A stretch of DNA of 64,000 bases. It comes from Mesaphorura yosii. Lineage: Eukaryota; Arthropoda; Collembola; Poduromorpha; Tullbergiidae. A program made the translations under genes and the position numbers. The stretch spans positions 38,592 through 102,591 of the forward strand of contig WIXG01000285.1 of assembly GCA_009869945.1 (NCBI GenBank). Reading direction: 5' to 3'. Below, one piece after another: positions 1-12,791 of this stretch (its first letter is position 1; the number at the start of each line of letters is the position of its first letter). The notes beneath the pieces were generated by a model, which saw only the letters and a program-made list of their open reading frames with translations, was not told where the DNA came from and made no database searches.

Positions 1-3000
1 GGCTCCTGCTCCTTCTTCAAGTAGGATGTGTACGCGTACAGCTGACGCGAGAGCCCAAAGTCTGTGATCTTCACCACGCCGTTCTCGTAAAGGAGAACGT
101 TTCGGGTCGCGAGATCTGCGTGAATAACTTTCTTGCTTTCCAGATGCATCATCCCATTCGCAATCTGGTACGCCCAGTCAATGAGTTCGGTTGTGGAGAG
201 CCCCTGCAGCGTGCCCGTGCCGCCTGTGCTTCGGGAATGGGAGGTGGAGCTCATTCGACACTCTCGGACCAAATTGGCATACAAATCCCTGTGGAAAAAG
301 TAAAGACAAGAATGCCGTACGTCAAGCAAAGATTCGCCCACAAACTCGGTTACACGGCTTTGGACAAACTTACTGGACTAAACTGCCTCGAACGCAGATT
401 TTGTCCTCACGAATCAGATTGTTAAACTCCTTCTGATGAAAGCGGAGGTAATTCTCGAGGTTCCCATACGGGCTGAGCTCCACGACCATGTACAGGACCC
501 GCTCTTTGATATTCGCCGTGTAGGCGCCGATGAGCTGAACGATATTCTCATGCTTGCCCAGATAAATCATGACCTTCAGCTCGGAGAGAAGTGACTTGAA
601 GTACGACACTTCGCTGTACGGCTTGATTGTTTTGATGGCGACGTCATTCGCGAAGTTAGCCAGCTTGCCTCGATACACGACCCCGAAAGCTCCGCTCCCA
701 AGTACGTTGTTCTGATCGAATTCAAGCCTGTCCTTCGCTATTTCGTAATCCGGATTGAAGGGGAGATTGATTATCATTTCGTGCGGCTCCTTCGCGGTTT
801 TCGCAGCTTCCGGATTGCCGTACTTGAAGTGGTTGACTTCTTCATCGGAGAGATAGCGAATGGCTTCGTGAGCCCGGCGCAGTTTCCAGTACAACACGAG
901 CAAGATGATGATCAGAAGCACGAGGAGCGTGACTCCAAGGCCGATGTAAAGCGTGATGTTTGGCGGGTCGAATGCTTCCACGATGTATTCTCCAAAATCC
1001 TCTCCTCCGATGCTCTTCGCTCTGCACTCGTAAGCGCCCGCTAACTCTGCCTTCATGACGGGGAACTCGAGGACTTTGCCCTCCGCGATGTTGTACGTCT
1101 GAAAAGGTGGCCCAACGGGTACCCCATCGCGGTACCACGTCAGGTTGGGAGTCGGGTCGCCCATCGAGTGGCACGTGAGCGTCCCCGTCTGGCCGATCGC
1201 CACTCGTTTGTTTTCCCCTTTGTTTGTGATGACAGGTTTTGTTGGTTGCTTGACCTGAACTGGAACAGAAGTATTCACCCAACCCTCCGAATTCCATCGT
1301 GGGACAAAACAAAATATTTCCGTCGTCGACTCCTCGAATCGGATCTCAGCTTCCCAGACCGAGTCGATATTCTTCTTGTAATCGTGGAAGGGGCGCACGG
1401 CTTTCGTTTTGGGGCTGAATAAAGAACCGTCCGGCCGTCGGGCCTTCCAAACAAATTCGCCGTTGGACAAGAACGACGAAGCGCGGCAGCGAAACGGGTT
1501 TGTCGTGTTGACGAAGAGGGCCTTGTTTGGCGCCGTGATTTCGATGACGGCTTCTGATGGAATGTCGTCCAAGTCAGTATCTAAATGAAAATGACTCCTA
1601 TCATTGAGGTCTTCTTCATGCTTTCTAATGTTGAGGCTTTTGACTTACACGTTCGATTATCGTAGCCATTCACGTAATTAAACTCGTACGCTTTTCCGGA
1701 CCCTTCGCACTTGAAGTAGCCTCTCGAAAAGGTCGACGCCTCCGTCATCTGAAGACAGTGCGGCGAGCGCTCATCGCAAATGGTGCCACAGCGGACAATG
1801 TCAATTGTCAGTCCGCATTGGTTCCGCTGCAATTTCAAGATGAAATATTAAGTTTTCAAAATTGCGTGCAAAATCTGCCGTTCCTGGGTTAAGGGTTATC
1901 GCCTCGTTGAACTTACTCCAAGTCGCTCGAATGCGGATCTTCTGCTTCGACAGTACGTCAAATTCGGACATTCTGTATTGAATAGATTAACTGAAGCGGC
2001 CTTCGAGGAGCAGGTCACCTGACTTCCGTCGTTGATCACTTGCAAAACTTCGTTACTGTTAGCTTCAATAACTTGCACGCGCCATGTGTGCGTGCTACTT
2101 CCACCTTCAGAAAGGTTCAGTGTCCGTGTGCCCTCACCAGAGCATGAAACCACGAGAGAATCTGTCGAGTTCAGGGTTCCAGCTTCAGCTTCGTACACGC
2201 CAACGTATTTCAGGAGCAGAGTGTCATTTCTCGTCAGTCTGAATTCAGATTTCGGAATTTCTGCTCCGTTCAGGGTACCAGACATGGAAATCGAAGTCTT
2301 GGATTTGCAATCGAGCGTGAGCGTCCGGTCAGAGAACGAGTAAACGATCTCGGCAGAGGGGACGGGTACAAAAGCTGGAATGATAAAAAATGTGCTAATT
2401 AAAAGCGGAAAGGCAGCTGCCTCACTCGAAAGAATCAGTCAAACCTTTACTCTCCTCCAATACGACTTCGAATTTCTCGAAATTCAACGTTCTGGGGTTG
2501 GTCGCCTGGCAAACGTAACTCCCCCACGGTGGTGGTTCAACGTTTGTGTCGAGAATGAAGCCGATGTTCGGGACAAAGGACACGGTCGTATTGTCGACGG
2601 GGATTTCTGTCTTTTTTACCTATTTAATCGAAATATGTAATACGTAGAAAATTTGGCAATAGAAGTCTGATCTATTGTCAGCAAATTCCAAGACTTGACT
2701 TACCCCGTACTTGAACAGAGTCACCTTATCGCTTGGATTTGTCACGGTGCACGGCAAAACCGCAAATCGTGTTTCGGGCACCACGACGTTCTCAACCTGC
2801 TTCTCATTTTGCCAGCTATACGGCAGCACCTTATCGGACGGCCCTGGGCTGTACAGGTAGAATTCGGTGCTCACACTACGGTCACTCAGCTTGAAGATTC
2901 TCCACCATCGCGGGGAGTACTGAGGGAAGGCCAAGGGAACTGTGATCGTGTACTCAAACTTGGACGCGTCGGCCAAATTCAGATCGGTCGAATTTCCAAT

Positions 3001-3389
3001 GTACTTCCTGACGAAAAAGATTCCGGGGAACGATTTCAGCTAAAAACGGTGCAAAATAATTCGAAAATTCGAAACTACCACCACACTGGCCTCAAATTTT
3101 GAAGAACTTGTCTTACTAGTGTTCCATCCACATCCAAGTCGATTGGGTACGGAGCCCAGCAAAGGATTCTGATTCGATCTCGCGGATCGGCCTCGCGTAT
3201 TTCCGGGCGTGGAACAGATATTTGATTCTTCGCCAGGCAAGTGTAGTCGCCGACTGTCACCACCTCACATTTTGGGGTCGTGTGGTCCTTCTTCCACTCC
3301 GAGGGCGTGACACAATTTTTAAGCAGACATAGGGACATTGGAAGAAGACACAGCAACAGCACGAGTGGTAAGACCAGAGAGGACTTCAT
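1..3389 (-). CDS. Receptor tyrosine kinase, VEGFR/PDGFR-like (3' end outside window)
   Basis: Single-pass cell-surface receptor kinase, probably for a PVF/VEGF-type growth factor. CDS exons on the minus strand: 3117-3389, 2704-3039, 2451-2619, 1917-2374, 1649-1826, 374-1580 and 1-288 (continues off the window), about 970 residues so far. It starts with a signal peptide (MKSSLVLPLVLLLCLLP), followed by several Ig-like regions with paired Cys and Trp. The last is a clear I-set domain (LTWYRDG...YECRA) just before a transmembrane helix near residues 680-702. The kinase N-lobe has GSGAFG and AIKTIK. A kinase insert splits the domain, as in the PDGFR/VEGFR class, and HADLATRN and DFGLSR follow. 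The catalytic-loop Arg (HRD) is Ala here. All junctions are in frame. The family is confident, but orthology to one named receptor is not. Confidence 0.88.
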
Positions 3390-4384
3390 TCTTTCACTCT
3401 ACAAGCCCGAAGTTGGGCTGTTTACGTCCTGCGTCCACTCCAAATGAATGACTGAATCTGATTAAAAGTAGACAACACACTGGACCGGGAAAATAAAAGC
3501 AAATTTACAAGAAGCGTTGACCCATCCCGTGTTAGTGCGTATCGACTTGTTTTGCGATGCGGTGAAAATGAATCACGTATGAATATTCATTGATTTCCTT
3601 CGAGCATTCCTGGAACCCCTACCAACACTTTCCTTCTCCAGAAGTTACGTCGTGGTAGTAGTCGTAGACGTCAATCAAACCAGAAAACACTAAACCCCCA
3701 AAACATTACGAAATTAACCTAGAATCTGGGATGAAACAACAAAATTCCCGGCATGATTTATAAACCAATGCAATTTCGCAACTGTGTAACGTGGATATTG
3801 AGTTGCCCGGTTGCTAATTGCAAATTACAATTGCGAGTTATGAACTGGATTTGGGCTTAGGCCGAGACTGACGACGAGCCACCGAATTGGTTAGTGGATC
3901 AGTCAAGTGAAATGTTGTCATGACCCATTTTTATGGGTACGGATTGGGATTAGCTTTTGCTTGAGAAATGGAGTTGACGTCGTGAGAGCCGTCCGCGTCG
4001 GTCCAGTCGTGTTTATTATAGCTATGGCTCGAATTGCAAACAAAGCAAAAGCTAGATTCCGGGGCAGATCTGCATCCGCATCCAGCATGCCGTACGCCAG
4101 CAGCGTCAAGTTTTGAGATTTGAGTTTGACTCACAATGCAATGAGTGAGTCAAAAACGTTGAGATTTTGTCCATTTCTGAGTTATGATCTGACAGTTCTG
4201 AGCATTGACATAAAATTACCTGTAATAATTAATTAATTAGTTGCGAAACGCCTGTAATTTTACTTTATGTCAATGGTTCTGAGTTCTTTTGTTGAAGTCG
4301 CCTGTCAATTTTTAAAGGCTCAGAGTTCTCAGTTTAAGTTGAAATTAAGTAAGTGTAGAGAGATTCAATTAATTATAATTAGTA
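3390..4384. other. Intergenic region between divergent receptor and Tudor genes
   Basis: Shared upstream region of the minus-strand receptor kinase and the plus-strand Tudor gene. I see no gene in it. It contains the small inverted-repeat element annotated at 4195-4283 and otherwise AT-rich sequence. Promoters for both flanking genes must lie here, but I could not pinpoint either. Confidence 0.7.
4195..4283. mobile_element. 73-bp hAT-like MITE with 8-bp target-site duplication
   Basis: The element spans 4203-4275. Its ends are perfect 12-bp inverted repeats: CATTGACATAAA at 4203-4214 and TTTATGTCAATG at 4264-4275. Directly outside them sits a perfect 8-bp direct repeat, GTTCTGAG, at 4195-4202 and 4276-4283. 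An 8-bp target duplication is typical of hAT transposons. At 73 bp the element is non-autonomous and can only be a remnant or MITE. No second copy was noticed in this window. The match of both ends and both flanks makes chance unlikely; the superfamily assignment rests on duplication length only. Confidence 0.6.
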
Positions 4385-6085
4385 ATGAACAGAAGGAGTT
4401 GCGAGAATTCTGATCAGGGGAATCCAGAATTCGTAAGCGAAGTTATTTGGGATCCCAATGTTTATTTTACTGAAAGGAATCCACCCAAAATACGTGCTAC
4501 CACTTCAGCTAACACCCGAAGCAAGTTTGTCCGTTCCAGCCCCAGCGGCGGAAACACCCTCCCCTCTTCCAAGGATCAGCACTGGAAGAAAACACCCGAC
4601 TCGAGGCGTGTACTGAAGTACAAGGTGAACAACTTCAAATCGGAATCAAAATACGACAAAATTGTGGAACAGAAGCTTCCCGAACTGGAGCGGCGGTCCA
4701 AACCTGAACCAAAGATTCACCAGGGGGACCAGCGCCGACTTACTCGACCCCAGGCAGCAAGTTCAGATGAACCAGAAGAACCACAAAGACCGTGTCATAA
4801 AATTGATCTGCCATCGATCTCCGCCGCTCAAAAGGTAAACCTATACTTAGCTGACATTGAAAGTTCGGCAGGAAGCGGAAGTTTAACTCCAGAGGCCCCG
4901 TCGGTCTTGGAATCGACCACCACTACAGGGCGCCCGACTCCTGCCAAGAAGCCATCCATTAAACCTCCGAGGATGGCCAACAAAAGCAAGCAAAGTTCAT
5001 TCAGTAAGGAAGTTTTATCCGAAAACAGAAAAGGAATTAAATTAATCTCTTCTTGCTAAATGGTAGTTTGATTTGATGCTAGATGGTGGAGCTCTTCATT
5101 TGACCGGACCGACAGAGCCACCAGTAGAGCCGTATGACTACCTCCACCCAACGTACGAATTTCCACGATTTGAAGTCCTCAACCCGGGCAAGTTTTACAT
5201 CACTCAATGCGAGACGGAGGATGTTGGGGAGGCAACATTTTGTAGTACGGAACAATTGAAGAAAAAGAATGGAATGCTGAATGTCATTGTAAGTTTGATT
5301 ACGCACTCGACTCGGCGCGGTGGCGGTGTGCGACTTCTTCGAATGATATTCTCTAATGTCATAATCTTGTTTAGGTTATTAGCAAAGCAACGTTTGAGTA
5401 CAAGTCTAAAAGAAAGGATAAAATGGGCCAACCCACCGGTCCGCTAATCGAGTACACAGAAACATTGGAGGAATTTCAGGAAAAGATCAACCAGGGCTAC
5501 GAATGCAAGCGTGCAAAGGACGACAAGATAAGAGTATACGAATGCTTTCCGCGAGGATACTACTGTGTCAAAGATGGCGAAAACTGGTATAGGTGAGATC
5601 TTGAGAGTTTTAGTGTGTGTGGTGGGTATTTGCAGACATTTCCTAACCATCTATTTTCTTTACCACAGAATCCAGGTAATGGCAGGCGGAGGTCGCGAAG
5701 ATACTCAAGTAAAGGCATTTTTCATAGATCGAGGAGTCGTCAAATACGTGAAGAAAGTTGATCTCCGATTCATACACAAAGCATTTACTTACCGAGAAGC
5801 TTTCGATGAAGACTTCCGATACAAGGCTCGAGCATTTCATGCTCAAATTAACTGTAAATCGAAGCCACAGATTTGCAATGTACATGCGCACATTTCAAAA
5901 GAGGAACTTTGAATGTATTACATTGTATCTTTCCAGTGAAAGGCTGTGGCGATTACGTGAAGGAGCAAATTGTTGCGATGGCAGGAGCTGACAATACTCG
6001 CTGGTTTGAACATGAAGTCGAGAAAGTGGAGACCCATAATATGGAGTTTCCATTGCTGACATTGGGCCCTCCAGAAGACATTTAA
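4385..6085 (+). CDS. Tudor-domain protein (TDRD-like)
   Basis: Exons 4385-5003, 5083-5288, 5375-5592, 5669-5853 and 5937-6085 join in frame to 458 residues. The first 200 residues are polar, low-complexity and rich in Ser, Lys and Pro. The C-terminal half carries one Tudor fold: NWYRIQV, then KAFFIDRGVVKYV and LRFI at roughly residues 345-385. Tudor domains bind methylarginine or methyllysine. In animals, proteins of this layout usually act in germline granules and the piRNA pathway by docking on Piwi tails. The aromatic cage cannot be confirmed by eye, and the usual FIDYG motif reads FIDRG, so the tyrosine is lost. The start is the first ATG of the long opening exon. A possible ATTAAA signal lies at 6324-6329. 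Germline function is inferred from the family only. Confidence 0.75.
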
Positions 6086-9000
6086 TTGATGCAGACTGCG
6101 GACCAGCAAGAAGCCTGACGTCATGTGTAAGGACACGAGAATGACTGGACGCCTGACTCTCTGGTGTGAGCTCAATCTTCTGAATTTGATGATTTTGTAA
6201 ATAGAAAAATGAATTCTTGAACATGTATAACTACTTATCTAAGTATCTCTTTAGCTAATACGTATCTTAAGTTAAATGTAAGCTTACTTTGTACATGCAG
6301 GCAAATGGTTAAACACGTGTGTGATTAAAAGATTCTTTGTAATTGACGATGATGACCACGATTTTGTTGCTTTTCTTGCGTCTTGCAGTCTCGAAGAGTT
6401 TTGCATTTTCCTGGTTTCATTTTCATTCATCTTAATCTTCGCCAAGTCATGTCATTGTTCTGCTCTGCTCTGCTTTGTGCTTTGCCATTTGCCAACTTTG
6501 ATAATGCTAATGAGTTTTTCTCACGGATTCACAGATCACATTCGCATTATCGAGACTGCGCTGCGATTAAGACGAAATCTTCAAATGCAATGCAACGCAA
6601 TGAAATGAATTCGAATTCATATGAGATAGTGCTGACTGCTGACTGCTGACAGTTGACTACTGAATTGAATTGAATACCGAGTCCAAAATAGACTAGATAA
6701 ATGATTCGATTGTCTGCCTGCTTACTGCCTCGTTAATGTGGGAAAGGGAAAGTTTATCTATTTTAAAGATCTGTACAGAAATTCGATTCGCATCATCGAC
6801 ACGTCGCGTCATTGCCCACTGCCGTGTGAATGTGAATTAATGCTTGATTAAAAATGCCTTACAAACTCTTAATTTATGCCAATTGCAATTTCGCCGTCGC
6901 GTATGTTTACTTACATCTTCAGAATTATGAAATCTGAGTTGTTTTTGTTCGTGTTGTCGCCTTCTTGCCTTGCCTTTGCCACTCGCATGTAAACTGTGTC
7001 CTAACGTACGATAATTAATTCTTGGTGACATTTTTCGAGGTATTACATCACGTCACCGCACCGCGACAGGCTCGCAGTTGTAGCAAAGCATGATACATGT
7101 CATATTTCTAAGTCGCAAGTTGCAACGCAACTCCGTAAATCCATAGTCATGAGAGTCCAAAAGATCTTATATGGACTTACGTTCGGCTGAAAAGCTGAAA
7201 AGGACATGTTAATCTTGTTACACGTCAAGTGCGTCGTGCTAGCAAGATGCAATGCGGCTTGTGGCTCTGATAATTCAAATTCATAAATACATGCTGCACT
7301 GGCACTCGGTCTGGCCTTCGTATCGCTTTAATTGGAGCAATAATCTGCACTGCAGTGAAAGGCAGCAACAAAACAAGCAAACGAAAGATCGTGACAGCTG
7401 CAAAATCTATTCAAGGGGTTGACGAGACTGAGGAGAATGACGACGCGACGATGGACAGTTAATTACGTCGAAATTAATCTTTCGTCAACATTTAATAAGA
7501 TCTGAATTATTGAAATCTTGTCTCGCAGCGTGTGACTGAGTTGAATTGCCTGTGACGAATTTACCTTTGGAGTCCGGGAAAGACCAGGCGTCCTCCGGCA
7601 GAATTTACCTTTGCCTTGGTTTGGTTAGAAAAGTTGCAACAGTTGAAAGCCGAATCAAAACGGAATTGACTCGCTTCTTATGAAACATCCAAAACTGACT
7701 TGATGGTCGTATGATTCTCTGCCGTGACTGTGACTGGAACATTCATTCCCGCAAATCGCAATAGTTTGCAGCTGCAGAAATATTTGTTGACATTCATGAT
7801 TCTTATTCCTATTCCCAACTTAACATCATTTTATTGTACATTGCACAAGATTTACAAAAGCTCAATCGTCTGGCAGTGAAAAATGCACGCGACGAGTACT
7901 CCGCATGCAAGGCGATGGCACGGCATGACTCATTTTCATGAGAATTCTGCCGGTGCAAATCTCAAGTCAAGTCTTTCTGCAGTCACAGTTTGCACAAACC
8001 AAACCAGTATTATTATTATTTTGACCACTGTGCCGTGGTGTAAATGCCTTCATTACGCAACAGAGCATGATTTAATGCCCTGCCTTGCCTGGCTCACTGA
8101 ATTCAAGTCGCTGATGCAGTAACTTGCAACTTGTAACTCGTAAAGTCATGATCATAAATCAGGCTTTGCTTTACTGCGAAAATCCGTCTATCCGTCCAGG
8201 ATGAGGATCCACATTCCAGTTCGTTGCTTGCTTCTTGCTAGCTTTTCAACTTTTGTGTGGCTACAAATCACAAATCTGGATTTTAATGATCGTGCTGCTT
8301 TTGTGCTTGCGTGCGGGTACTCGGCGAAATTCGAAATTGAGAATGCCAGCGGGGTTTTGCATTTTACGGCCCCTTCCGCGTCTGCGTCCACGATCGGAGA
8401 GGTCAACAAAGGCCATGCAATGCAAGATCGCTTTATCATATCATAAACTTTCCTACACTGCACCTGCACCTGAGGAGGATCATTTAGTGTTTAGCCATAA
8501 TCGTCCACAAAATCCAATGTCATGATTCTTAGAATTCTCAATTCTGCACATCACAGCGCAGTCTTCATCTTCAGTCCTCTGCATTCTGCATTTGGTTTTT
8601 AACGTTTAGCGTTTGGTTTGATTGCCTTGCTAAATTGACACCACGCCCAATCTCAAACTTTATCATTATGATAATACCTGCAGTTTTAGTTTTATCAATC
8701 AAGCTTCAAGCAAGTTCATTCATAAATTGGCTTGGCTTGGCGAGCGACGAGCAGGTTGGTCCTACCTGCTTCCCTGCCTGCCATGCCATGTTTGTGGATG
8801 GGCACAATATGTCATGTCTTGTCACTGTCTTGGCTTATAAGGCTAGGCTGGGCTTGGATTGTCATAGCTCTGACTTGGCTTGGGCTTGCCCGGTCTTTAG
8901 TTATGGCTTGGCATGGCATCTCGATTAACTAATTGCAAACACACTCGAGAAGAGAAGAGAACGGAAAGGCAAAGATGCAAAGAACAAAATGCCTTCAGCA

Positions 9001-10350
9001 ATCCATTCAAAAAGTGTCAACTTCACAAAAGACAGCAGTGAATTAACATTCAATGCGTGTTGTACTTGTAATTTGATATGAATCATCATTGCAAACTGCG
9101 ACTACAGATTGGCTTGCAACAGCGCAGCGCAGAGCAGATTCACTGAAATCGAGTATGATATCGAGTTGATGTTGACAATGACTGAGCATTAAGCGAAGCA
9201 TTCTTTGTATTTCTCCATTGCGGCATTGTGGGTTAACTCGTCTGGGAGTTGTCCGAGCCCAAAGTCAATGGCCAGGCCAAGATTCACTCTCAGCCAGCAA
9301 ACAGGGCGATGCAATAAAATAAATGTACGCAAAATCTGCAATCGCAAATTGCAGCTGATAAGGCCAAGAAATGCTAACGCAAAAATGCGACCACGGCTGC
9401 TATTGCGGCAATGAAGTCGGAGCCATGCCATAATGACAATGTATCATTGTTCAATGCGGCTCTGAGCTAATCATCAGCATCCTAATCACCTCATCACCAA
9501 CTTTATTGTTAGCACTACTAAATCCCAAAGCCAAAGCCGTCGTCGTGGCCGTCGCCAGTCACAAAAGTTCGGCTCGAATTGCACAAAAGCTGAAAGCTGT
9601 AATTTGCGAATTGCGACTTTCGAATGGTTATATTTTTTTTAGTACTTTGACATTGGAATTCTTTTCCCCGTTTGTCGTTTGTGTTCTTTTTCCGTTTCGT
9701 GTTACATTGCGTAGCCTTTTTGTTCCCGGTACAATAAATCTTGGTTCTTGAGACTTGGTAGAATTTTACAGATTTCCGCATAATTAGCAGCGCCAAGACA
9801 AGCCAAAGCTGCCAATTTCAGACTTCAGACTGTGAATTACCAATTGTTACCTTTTCCCTTGCCTTCGCCTTGCATTCAACATCAACATCAGCATCGAACG
9901 ATCGCATTTACTTTGACAATTAATTAATTTATCATCTGAATTGGTTTTGTTCCGTGTTATGCTTATGTTATTGCACATTGTTATTTAGGTGCTTGCGGCA
10001 GTCGATCACGCGTAAAGCACAGGCGAGAACACACACGTACGTATGCGAGAGGTGATAGACAAGATCTAGTTCCTTAATTTACGATTAACGATGCATTATT
10101 GAAAGTGTGCCATTGCATGTGAAATTTCACAAAATACTTTACTTTACTAACTTTGCTTTATTACAGCAGCTGAGGCCTGAGCTTTATAACTCGCCGTGGC
10201 TTGGCTTGACGTGGTTTACGGCAATATGCAACAATTAACCACGCTAAAGCTACTGAATTGCACTGAAGAGGAATGTGCGAGATGGAATTTTATCGCATCT
10301 CGCCTTTGAAATTGTGTTTGTGCTTGTTTTATGCTCGTCTGTGGCTTCTC

Positions 10351-10374
10351 ATACGCGTACGCGTGCGCATGCGC
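10351..10374. other. Perfect 24-bp alternating purine-pyrimidine tract
   Basis: Every base from 10351 to 10374 alternates purine and pyrimidine, with six CG and four GC steps among TA, GT and CA steps. This is the classic composition of DNA able to adopt the Z form under negative supercoiling. It lies in the non-coding region upstream of the CABIT gene. Whether it does so in the cell is unknown. Confidence 0.5.
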
Positions 10375-12761
10375 TTCGGATCTTCGTATTTTTATGCCTT
10401 CTTATCGCATTTCCCATTCATGTAGAGTTGTAAAACTTCAATAATGACTTAAATGCGTGATGCGTGTGTGTGATTGTGGTTCTGGTATCGATGTACCATT
10501 AAACGGAAATTGAGTTGCGGAAACTCTCCGTCGTCGTCGCCGTCGCCGTCGCCGTCAGCGTCAGAAACAGATACCTGGCAGCCTGCATGGGAGATAATTT
10601 AATCTTAACGATTATTTAATAGGCCAAATCGGTTCATTTACCGTCGGTTTACTTAATCTGCATGCAATACACCAGTACACGAGGACAAGACGACGAAGCG
10701 AGCTGTAATTGTATTGAGCTGATCAGTTATTTGTTTTGATGCTTTTATACCATGCTGTGTTGAGTGTTTGTCATTCTAATTCAACACGCGTGTGTGCACG
10801 TCGATAATTGTTCCACTAAATTGATTTCGACCTGCTGCCTGCCATGCCTGCCTGTTATAATTATGATCACGTACCGTGGCTCCTTAAAATGGCATGGCGG
10901 CACGAGTCTCCTGCATTTCACTGCACTGCGTCGCGTTAAGTTTATTGAGCTGGTAATAAAGTCAAGGACATCATCGAACCAAATAATAATACAAATTCAC
11001 GACACAGCAGCAGTCAAGCCAAGCCATAAAATTCTGAATGATTGCAATAAACACAAACAAAACTCAAGTATTTCACTTTAGTAGTTAATTGTAATACAGA
11101 AGACATAATATACAAGGCAGTGGGCATAATCGCATAATTATTTGCATTTTGCATATGCATTTGCATAATTCGTGTAGTATTCGATTCAGAATCGTAAATC
11201 ACAATCGTCAGAGTCGCAGAACGTAAAGGTGTGGGCCAGTGGAAGAGATTAAGATCGCAGAGCAACAATTAAGCCTTTAATTGACGCAATCATCAGCAGC
11301 CACCAGCCAGCTGGCAATAATCCACCCACATCTTGGCCTGGCCTGCCCTGGTCATTGTTCTCTATCGCAGCGCCGTATGACGTATGAGGCTCTTGACTCT
11401 TTGGGTAAGCTTTCATTTGACTGCTAAACACTGTTAATGCTCACACGACTTCGACTTGATTTGATTTACTAAAAAGGCAAGGCTCCCAGAGCCTCAGATT
11501 CATTTTCGTGTTTCTGTGCACGCCGATTTCAATTTTCGACCCTTTCGCCATCGCCATTGCTTTCTGCCGTGTGCCTTGTGCGTAGCGTGCCACTGATTAA
11601 TACATCAAAACAGTTGCCCAAATCCCAAAATCAACCAAGTCTGTAATTATTTATCTCTTTATCACGTGTTTACTAATTTGTGAAAGTGTTTAATGCTGCC
11701 TACTTCTCGTCATTGTTCTTTATTGCAGGCTGGGGCTGCAGAGAGACTAAGAAGACCAGGCCGGCCGTGAAGGTCGAAGTCGAAGTTGGACACGCCAACA
11801 CGCCATCGCCATCGATCGAATCAACAAAGCAGCAAAGTTAAACCAGGTAGCATAGCAAGCGAGAGAGTATTAATTCACTGATTGTGTCCGTGATTACTGC
11901 GATAATAACCAACTACGCGCGATTATCTTCAGGCGGCACTGGCGACGAGCCTCAGCCTCAGCTGAGCCGTGTTCATAAATCAAGAATTATTGCCGTCCTT
12001 GCAAAACAATTAGCACACAGTGTCAGGTGTATTCAATGGTAAATCTGATTAGTAACTGCCTGGTAAGTGCAACAATCGAATCCAAGTCCTTCCGAGCCAT
12101 TTAACCATTGAATTATTAATTTTTTACTGCTTAATGATCGCCTGCAGAAATCTCTGGCCTGGTCTCACGGATTAATTTAGCATTTGATTGCAATTCAGCA
12201 TTTCGGCTTCAACATCGCGATTTTTCGCATAAGGTTAGTTTACATTGATGAGAAACATTCACCAAATTCTCTCTACAGTCTACAACTACAGCGTGCATCC
12301 ACCCTTTAAGCTTTAACTTAACTATACTTTATCTTTATTGCTGTTGTCTCATGGGGTTGCTGTACTTCAAAAAGTGGTTGTACATACATTCTTGCTGCTG
12401 CTGCGATGAGACATGCTTATCAGTGCTATGCCATGCCGTGGCGAGTTCAGTCATACTTGAGAATTGAGGAGTGAAACATCTCGCCCTGTGAGTCTGCGAG
12501 CGAGCGTCGGTTCGCTTCGTGTTTGTACACAAAACTTGTTCTGTTCTTGTTAAACAACAATCACAATCAGCATCCGTCCCAGTGGTCCCAGCCAGAAACA
12601 AGCAGCCGGATAAAAAATTCAAGGTAAATACATTAATTTCAAATTCTTAAGTGCTCAAGAAATATTTCTGTGGAGTGCCGCGCATTAGCTAACGCAGCAG
12701 ACGGACAGACACAGAATTAGCACTGATTAGAGCTTATCTGTAACTGTACACGAGTACGCGA

Positions 12762-12791
12762 TTCTCGTACGCACGTACAAGCGTACGAGAA
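12762..12791. repeat. Perfect 11-bp inverted repeat, 8-nt loop
   Basis: The left arm TTCTCGTACGC (12762-12772) and right arm GCGTACGAGAA (12781-12791) are exact reverse complements around the 8-base spacer ACGTACAA. It could form a stable hairpin in RNA or single-stranded DNA. It lies about 2 kb upstream of the CABIT start codon. No flanking target duplication was seen, so there is no evidence that it is a transposon end. Confidence 0.6.
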
